NCBI RefSeq assembly: GCF_034313845.1
Contig: NZ_JAVIWN010000004.1
Strand: one strand, 5' to 3'
DNA from: Actimicrobium sp034313845
Lineage (GTDB): Bacteria; Pseudomonadota; Gammaproteobacteria; Burkholderiales; Burkholderiaceae_D
Length of the DNA stretch: 64,000 nucleotides
Shown piece after piece: positions 59,407 through 64,000 of the stretch. The notes under the pieces were generated by a model, which saw only the letters and a list, made by a program, of their open reading frames with translations, was not told the DNA's origin and made no database searches. Every line of letters starts with the position of its first letter. Positions within the stretch are counted from its first letter, which is position 1. The position numbers were made by a program, and so were the translations under genes.

Positions 59407-60175
59407 CCTGACGTGTAAAGTCACACTCGTGCTGGCGACCTGCCTGCTAACGTCGGTCGCCCGTGCCGATGTGTATGCCTACGTCGATGCGCAAGGCGAC
59501 ACGCATCTTGCGACCGAAGCGCTCGACGATCGCTATCAATTGTTCATCAAGGGCGACGGCATATTCGATTCGTCGCAGCGCATACCGTCGGCGGTGGAAC
59601 CGGAACCGGTCCGCACGCGATTGTTCAAGGTATTGACCGAACACCCGAACCTGAAAAAATTTGAAGCGGTACTGGCATCGGCTGCCGCCGAATTCGACGT
59701 CGACCTGGCCTTGATGAAAGCCATGATGGCAGCCGAATCGGGCTTCAATCCGGCTGCCGTGTCACCGAAAGGTGCCATCGGCCTGATGCAGATCATGCCG
59801 GCGACGGCCAAGCGTTACGGCCTGGTCGGTGATGCCAAAAATAGCATCCAGCAAAAGCTGGCTGACCCGAAAACCAATGTGCGTCTGGCCGCGCGCTACC
59901 TGCGCGAACTGACCGCGCTGTTCCCGGACCAGCAAGCGCTGGTGATTGCGTCCTACAACGCCGGCGAAGGCGCAGTGCAAAAGTACCGCAACACGATTCC
60001 GCCGTATCCCGAGACACGCAATTACGTCCGGCTGGTAACGCAGTTCTACCAGTTTTATGTGCCGCAAGTCTCCGCTCTGGCGGGCGTCACCGAGGCTGCC
60101 GGCACCGGCCGCATCCACCTGACCATTCCCGGGCGCAGCAACATGCCTGCCCCGCTGACTCACACCGACAATTGA
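59384..60175 (+). CDS. Lytic transglycosylase between parE and parC
   Basis: The 263 residues begin with a signal peptide (KVTLVLATCLLTSVARA) and contain the SLT domain with catalytic Glu in MAAESGFNPAAVSPKGAIGLM near 111 and ASYNAGEGAVQKYRN near 188. It cleaves the glycan strand of peptidoglycan. The ATG at 59384 lies within the parE gene, overlapping it by 23 bp. The gene lies 14 bp before parC. The combination links cell-wall and decatenation genes in one transcript. Confidence 0.9.
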   Translation: MKLKPIFNLTCKVTLVLATCLLTSVARADVYAYVDAQGDTHLATEALDDRYQLFIKGDGIFDSSQRIPSAVEPEPVRTRLFKVLTEHPNLKKFEAVLASAAAEFDVDLALMKAMMAAESGFNPAAVSPKGAIGLMQIMPATAKRYGLVGDAKNSIQQKLADPKTNVRLAARYLRELTALFPDQQALVIASYNAGEGAVQKYRNTIPPYPETRNYVRLVTQFYQFYVPQVSALAGVTEAAGTGRIHLTIPGRSNMPAPLTHTDN

Positions 60176-60189
60176 TTTGATCCACATCC

Positions 60190-62508
60190 ATGACTGAACA
60201 AGCCACCCTGTTTGAAGGCGACACGCCGGAACCGCCGGACGGTAGCGAAACCCTGACGCTGGCGACTTTCGCCGAGCGCGCCTATCTCGACTACGCGATC
60301 TCGGTCGTCAAGGGCCGCGCACTGCCCGATGTCAGCGACGGCCAGAAGCCGGTGCAACGACGCATCCTGTTTGCAATGAACCAGCTCGGCCTGAACGCTG
60401 CTGCCAAACCGCGTAAATCCGCGGCGGTGGTCGGTGATGTGCTGGGCAAATTGCATCCGCATGGCGACCAGTCGGTCTACGACGCGCTGGTGCGGATGGC
60501 GCAGGGCTTTTCATTGCGCTATCCGTTGATCGATGGCCAGGGCAACTTCGGTTCACGCGATGGCGATGGCGCAGCGGCGATGCGTTACACCGAAGCGCGC
60601 CTGACACCGATCTCGAGTTTGCTGCTCGATGAAATCGATCTGGGGACGGTCGACTTCCAGCCCAATTACGATGGATCGACCGAAGAGCCGTCGCTGCTGC
60701 CGGGCCGTTTGCCGTTCGTGCTGCTCAATGGCGCCTCCGGCATTGCGGTGGGCATGGCCACGGAAATCCCGTCGCACAATTTGCGCGAAGTGGCACAAGC
60801 TGCGGTGGCGCTGATTCGTAATCCGGCGCTGACGCACGCCGAACTGATGGCCATCATTCCGGGTCCGGATTTTCCGAGCGGCGGCCAGATCATCACGTCG
60901 GCCGCAGCGCTGTCGGAGATGTATGCGAGCGGGCGCGGTTCGCTGAAAGTGCGGGCGCTGTGGAAGATCGAAGAGATGGCGCGCGGCCAGTGGCAAGCGG
61001 TCGTCACCGAACTGCCGCACGGCACCTCGGCGCAAAAAGTGCTCGAAGAAATCGAGGAACTGACCAACCCGAAAATCAAGCTCGGCAAAAAAGCGCTGTC
61101 GTCCGACCAGATGGCGCAGAAGCAGTTGATGCTGTCGCTGCTCGACGCCGTGCGTGATGAATCCGGCCGCGAGGCACCGGTGCGACTGGTGTTCGAGCCG
61201 AAGTCGAAGAACCAGGACCAGACCGAATTCACCAACCTGCTGCTGGCGCAAACGTCGCTGGAAACCAGCGCCTCGATCAACCTCGTGATGATCGGTGGCG
61301 ATGGCCGGCCGCGCCAGAAAGGCCTGGGCGATATCCTGCGCGAGTGGATTGCATTCCGCTTCGATACCGTGACCCGGCGCAGCCATTTCCGCCTGAAAAA
61401 AGTCGAGGACCGCATCCACATCCTCGAGGGACGCGAAACCATCCTGCTCAATATCGACGAGGTAATTCGCATCATCCGCGAATCGGATGAGCCGAAACCC
61501 GCACTGATGGGCGCCTTCAACTTGTCCGACCGGCAGGCCGAAGACATCCTCGAAATCCGATTGCGCCAACTGGCCCGCCTCGAAGCGATCAAGATCCAGC
61601 AGGAACTGGCTGGCTTGCGCACCGAGAAAAGTACGCTGGAAGAGTTGCTGAATAATCCCGGCGCGATGAAGAAGCTGATCATCAAGGAAATCGAAGCCGA
61701 TGAAAAACGCTTCGGCGACGCGCGTCGCACGCTCATCGAAGCGGCCGAAAAAGCCACTGTCGAACAGAAGGTGGTCGATGAACCGGTCACGGTGGTGATC
61801 TCGCAAAAAGGCTGGCTGCGCGCCCGCACCGCGCACGGCCACGATCCGGCACAGTTCACCTTCAAGGCCGGCGATGACCTGTACGGCACCTTTGAATGCC
61901 GCACGCTCGACACCTTGCTGGCCTTCGGTTCAAACGGCAGGATCTATTCGATCGCCGTCTCCGCCCTGCCCGGCGCACGCGGCGACGGCGCACCGATCAG
62001 CGCGCTGGTCGAACTGGCCAGCGGCAGCACCGTACTGCATTACTTTGCCGGCAGCGCCGAGACCACGATGCTGCTCGCGTCGAGCGCCGGTTACGGCTTC
62101 GTGGCCCGCGCTGCCGACATGATCGGTCGCAACAAGGCCGGCAAAGCGTTCATCACGCTCGATGCCGGTGACTTGCCCTTGCCGCCACGCGTGCTGACGC
62201 CGTCGGCCAGTGCCGTGGCCTGCCTGTCCGAACACGGCCGACTACTGGTGTTCGGCCTCGACGAACTCAAGACCATGAGCGGCGGGCGCGGCATGATTCT
62301 GATGGCGCTCGAAGACGGCGAGAAACTGCTGGCCGCGCAACCGGTCAGCCAGCGCGGCGTAGTAGTGTCCGGCATCGGACGCGGCGGCAAGGCACAGGAA
62401 GTCAGCCTGTCGGCCACCGGTCTGGCACCGCATATTGGCAAGCGCGCCCGCAAGGGCAAGGCGCTTGAATCGAAACTCAAACCGCACACATTGACGGCCA
62501 TTTCCTGA
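60190..62508 (+). CDS. parC: DNA topoisomerase IV subunit A
   Basis: ParC makes the double-strand break. Over 772 residues the catalytic Tyr is Tyr133 in MRYTEARLTP; the N-terminal region DGQKPVQRRILFAMNQLG near 50 and the C-terminal beta-pinwheel are complete. In the quinolone-resistance region, HPHGDQSVYDALVRMAQ (89-105) has Gln94 where E. coli ParC has Ser80 and Asp98 where it has Glu84. This is probably natural for the lineage. The stop overlaps the next ATG by one base (TGATG). Confidence 0.97.
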   Translation: MTEQATLFEGDTPEPPDGSETLTLATFAERAYLDYAISVVKGRALPDVSDGQKPVQRRILFAMNQLGLNAAAKPRKSAAVVGDVLGKLHPHGDQSVYDALVRMAQGFSLRYPLIDGQGNFGSRDGDGAAAMRYTEARLTPISSLLLDEIDLGTVDFQPNYDGSTEEPSLLPGRLPFVLLNGASGIAVGMATEIPSHNLREVAQAAVALIRNPALTHAELMAIIPGPDFPSGGQIITSAAALSEMYASGRGSLKVRALWKIEEMARGQWQAVVTELPHGTSAQKVLEEIEELTNPKIKLGKKALSSDQMAQKQLMLSLLDAVRDESGREAPVRLVFEPKSKNQDQTEFTNLLLAQTSLETSASINLVMIGGDGRPRQKGLGDILREWIAFRFDTVTRRSHFRLKKVEDRIHILEGRETILLNIDEVIRIIRESDEPKPALMGAFNLSDRQAEDILEIRLRQLARLEAIKIQQELAGLRTEKSTLEELLNNPGAMKKLIIKEIEADEKRFGDARRTLIEAAEKATVEQKVVDEPVTVVISQKGWLRARTAHGHDPAQFTFKAGDDLYGTFECRTLDTLLAFGSNGRIYSIAVSALPGARGDGAPISALVELASGSTVLHYFAGSAETTMLLASSAGYGFVARAADMIGRNKAGKAFITLDAGDLPLPPRVLTPSASAVACLSEHGRLLVFGLDELKTMSGGRGMILMALEDGEKLLAAQPVSQRGVVVSGIGRGGKAQEVSLSATGLAPHIGKRARKGKALESKLKPHTLTAIS

Positions 62509-63596
62509 TGCCGCGCATCATGCAATACCGGCGCGGGACTGCGCTGGCCATGGCACTGCTGTGCATGGGCTGCGCGGTGGCCGAACCTGCTGTCGACGCA
62601 CCGAAGACCAATGCAGCGGCATCGCATCACACCAAGGACGGCTACCAGAACAATTATCTGGAAGGCGCGATCAGTGGCGGCTCGTTCTTCAGGTGGCAAT
62701 GGGAGCGCATCACGCAAGGCGTGCCCAAGCCACCGGCAAACAATTACCAGTTCCCGGTCGATAGTCCGGACCTGCCGTGGCTGGCGCAAAATCGTAGCGT
62801 CACCAGCGCAACCTGGATCGGTCATGCGACGGTGCTGATGCAGGTCAATGGCGTCAATGTCCTGACCGACCCGATCTTTTCCGAGCGGGCCTCGCCGGTC
62901 AGTTTCTACGGCCCGAAACGCAAGGTGCGCGTGCCAATGACCATCGCCCAGTTGCCACATGTCGACGTGGTCGTGATCTCGCACAACCACTACGATCATC
63001 TGGATCGGCCCAGCGTGCAGCAACTCAACAAGCAGGCCGGTGGCCCGCCGCTGTTTCTGGTGCCACTGGGATTAAAGGCATGGATGGCCGACGCCGGCAT
63101 CAGCAACGTGCGCGAACTGGACTGGTGGCAGCACGTCAGCATGCCGGGCCTGGAGCTGTATCTGGTACCGGTTCAGCACTGGTCGGCACGCACACTGACC
63201 GACCGTTTCGAGACGCTATGGGGCGGCTGGATGGTGCGCACCGACGCCACTGCAGCCAAGCCGTTTTCGTTTTTCTTTGCGGGTGACACCGGCTACTCGG
63301 CCGACTTCACCGACATTGCCAAACGCTTCCCGACGACCGATCTGGCGCTGCTGCCGATCGGTGCGTACGCGCCGCGCTGGTTCATGGCACCCCAGCACGT
63401 CAACCCGACCGAGGCCGTGCGCATCCATCGCGACTTGCATGCGACGCATTCGATCGGAATCCACTGGGGCACGTTCGAGCTGACCGACGAGCCACTCGAC
63501 GAACCGCCGCAAGCGTTGATTCAAGCGCTGCAGGATGCGGCGATACCGGCCAGTCAATTCGGCGTACTGCGTCACGGCGAAACCGTCAAATTCTGA
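62508..63596 (+). CDS. Metallo-beta-lactamase-fold lipoprotein (NAPE-PLD-like)
   Basis: The 362 residues open with an N-terminal hydrophobic stretch ending in a lipobox (ALLCMGCA, Cys21), so the protein should be a lipoprotein. The enzyme domain has ISHNHYDHLD near 161 (the metal-binding HxHxDH motif), VQHWSAR near 223, FAGDTGYS near 257 and IHWGTF near 321. This corresponds to the group of UlaG/NAPE-PLD-like hydrolases; the substrate (phospholipid or other) is unknown. It is co-transcribed with parC and abuts pncB. Confidence 0.87.
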   Translation: MPRIMQYRRGTALAMALLCMGCAVAEPAVDAPKTNAAASHHTKDGYQNNYLEGAISGGSFFRWQWERITQGVPKPPANNYQFPVDSPDLPWLAQNRSVTSATWIGHATVLMQVNGVNVLTDPIFSERASPVSFYGPKRKVRVPMTIAQLPHVDVVVISHNHYDHLDRPSVQQLNKQAGGPPLFLVPLGLKAWMADAGISNVRELDWWQHVSMPGLELYLVPVQHWSARTLTDRFETLWGGWMVRTDATAAKPFSFFFAGDTGYSADFTDIAKRFPTTDLALLPIGAYAPRWFMAPQHVNPTEAVRIHRDLHATHSIGIHWGTFELTDEPLDEPPQALIQALQDAAIPASQFGVLRHGETVKF

Positions 63597-63605
63597 GTCA
63601 CGCCC

Positions 63606-64000
63606 ATGCCACCGATCATTCACAGCCTGCTCGATACCGATCTCTACAAGTTCACGATGTGGCAGGCGCTGCTGCACCGTCATCCCGATGCGCAGAGCGA
63701 GTACGCGTTCACCTGTCGCAACACGCCCACGTATCCGCTGGCGCAACTGCTTGCCGATGTCGAACGCGAACTCGATCACCTGTGCGTGCTGACCTTTGCC
63801 GACGACGAACTCGATTACCTGCGCAGCCTGCGCTACATGAAAAGTGACTTCGTTGATTTTCTGACGGTGTTCCGTTTCCAGCGCAAGTTCATCCGCGTCG
63901 AGGTCGATGGCGAGACGCTGTATATCCATGCGCGTGGTCCGCAAGTGCATGTCACCGGCTTCGAAATTTTCGTGCTGGCAATTGTCAATGAGCTGTACTT
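63606..64000 (+). CDS. pncB: Nicotinate phosphoribosyltransferase, N-terminal part (cut by window edge)
   Basis: PncB converts nicotinate to NaMN in NAD salvage. The 131 visible codons start with MPPIIHSLLDTDLYKFTMWQ and contain the family features YAFTCRNTP near residue 38 and HVTGFEIFVLAIVNELYF at the right edge. The catalytic C-terminal region lies outside. The ATG at 63606 is nine bases after the MBL-fold gene stop. Confidence 0.94.
   Translation, partial: MPPIIHSLLDTDLYKFTMWQALLHRHPDAQSEYAFTCRNTPTYPLAQLLADVERELDHLCVLTFADDELDYLRSLRYMKSDFVDFLTVFRFQRKFIRVEVDGETLYIHARGPQVHVTGFEIFVLAIVNELY

Noticed and set aside
60553..61913. Two minus-strand frames of over 400 codons opposite parC
   Set aside because: Both are antisense to the conserved ParC protein, and they overlap each other.
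1..64000. CRISPR array, prophage or defence island
   Set aside because: No regularly spaced repeats, Cas, phage structural or restriction gene clusters are visible.

Overview
The window is a contiguous piece of bacterial chromosome, mostly around 55-60% GC by eye. Gene content and order point to a betaproteobacterium of the Burkholderiales, most likely the Oxalobacteraceae. The evidence is a tRNA-fMet/scpB/rluB/rimP/nusA/infB block, the Aat/Bpt N-end-rule pair, sbp-cysTWA-cysB, ureDABCEFG, four scattered polyhydroxyalkanoate (PHA) genes, and PEP-CTERM proteins ending in a typical PEPETYAMMLAG tail. The family assignment is inference from protein style and synteny.

Layout. 1-6.9 kb (minus strand): translation and transcription machinery, from an initiator tRNA through scpB and rluB, then a leader with an intrinsic terminator, then rimP-nusA-infB, with infB cut by the window edge. 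7-11.2 kb (plus): NUDIX hydrolase, aat-bpt, pyrD, an aldo/keto reductase and a truncated orphan Phd-type antitoxin. 11.5-21.2 kb: sulfate uptake. CysB, CysA, CysW and CysT read leftwards, and the sulfate-binding protein that would normally head the operon is separated from them by an inverted DUF4143 ATPase gene. A TauE-type exporter, an MFS pump and a second sulfate-binding protein follow. 21.3-28.8 kb: dgkA, an IclR regulator, a large ankyrin protein, a PBP7-type endopeptidase, and a tight four-gene operon (HDAC-like deacetylase, EamA transporter, thioesterase, nitroreductase). 29-32.2 kb: phasin and a giant DUF349 protein. 32.4-37.6 kb: the urease operon.

37.5-42 kb is a minus-strand run of five tightly packed envelope-type genes (beta-propeller, polysaccharide deacetylase, sterol-desaturase-like oxidase, EI24 membrane protein, MoCF/CinA domain). 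42.1-44.8 kb has two tandem FKBP isomerases, a mini-lipoprotein, an acyl-CoA-binding protein, a PHA-granule-associated protein and a 2-hydroxyacid dehydrogenase. 45-47.5 kb holds two FxDxF-type PEP-CTERM genes separated by AT-rich DNA that contains a GC-rich island of unknown origin. 47.5-54 kb: fdxA, phaZ, rnfB-nth, a RutE-like nitroreductase, DUF1841 and two small c-type cytochromes. 53.2-55.8 kb: a MoxR/GNAT/VWA operon. 55.9-57 kb: a DUF1016 nuclease, followed by a cluster of three REP-like palindromes. 57.4-64 kb: parE, a lytic transglycosylase, parC, a metallo-beta-lactamase-fold lipoprotein and the start of pncB.

Most of the window is core chromosome. The spots that look least ordinary are the DUF4143 insertion in the sulfate operon, the rimP leader, the dispersed REP-like palindromes (also one between ureF and ureG), the GC-rich island between the PEP-CTERM genes, a shared TGCAGYGCA motif upstream of phasin and phaZ, and the MoxR/GNAT/VWA cassette with an atypical metal-site motif. 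I found no CRISPR array, prophage, intact transposase or clear defence island.
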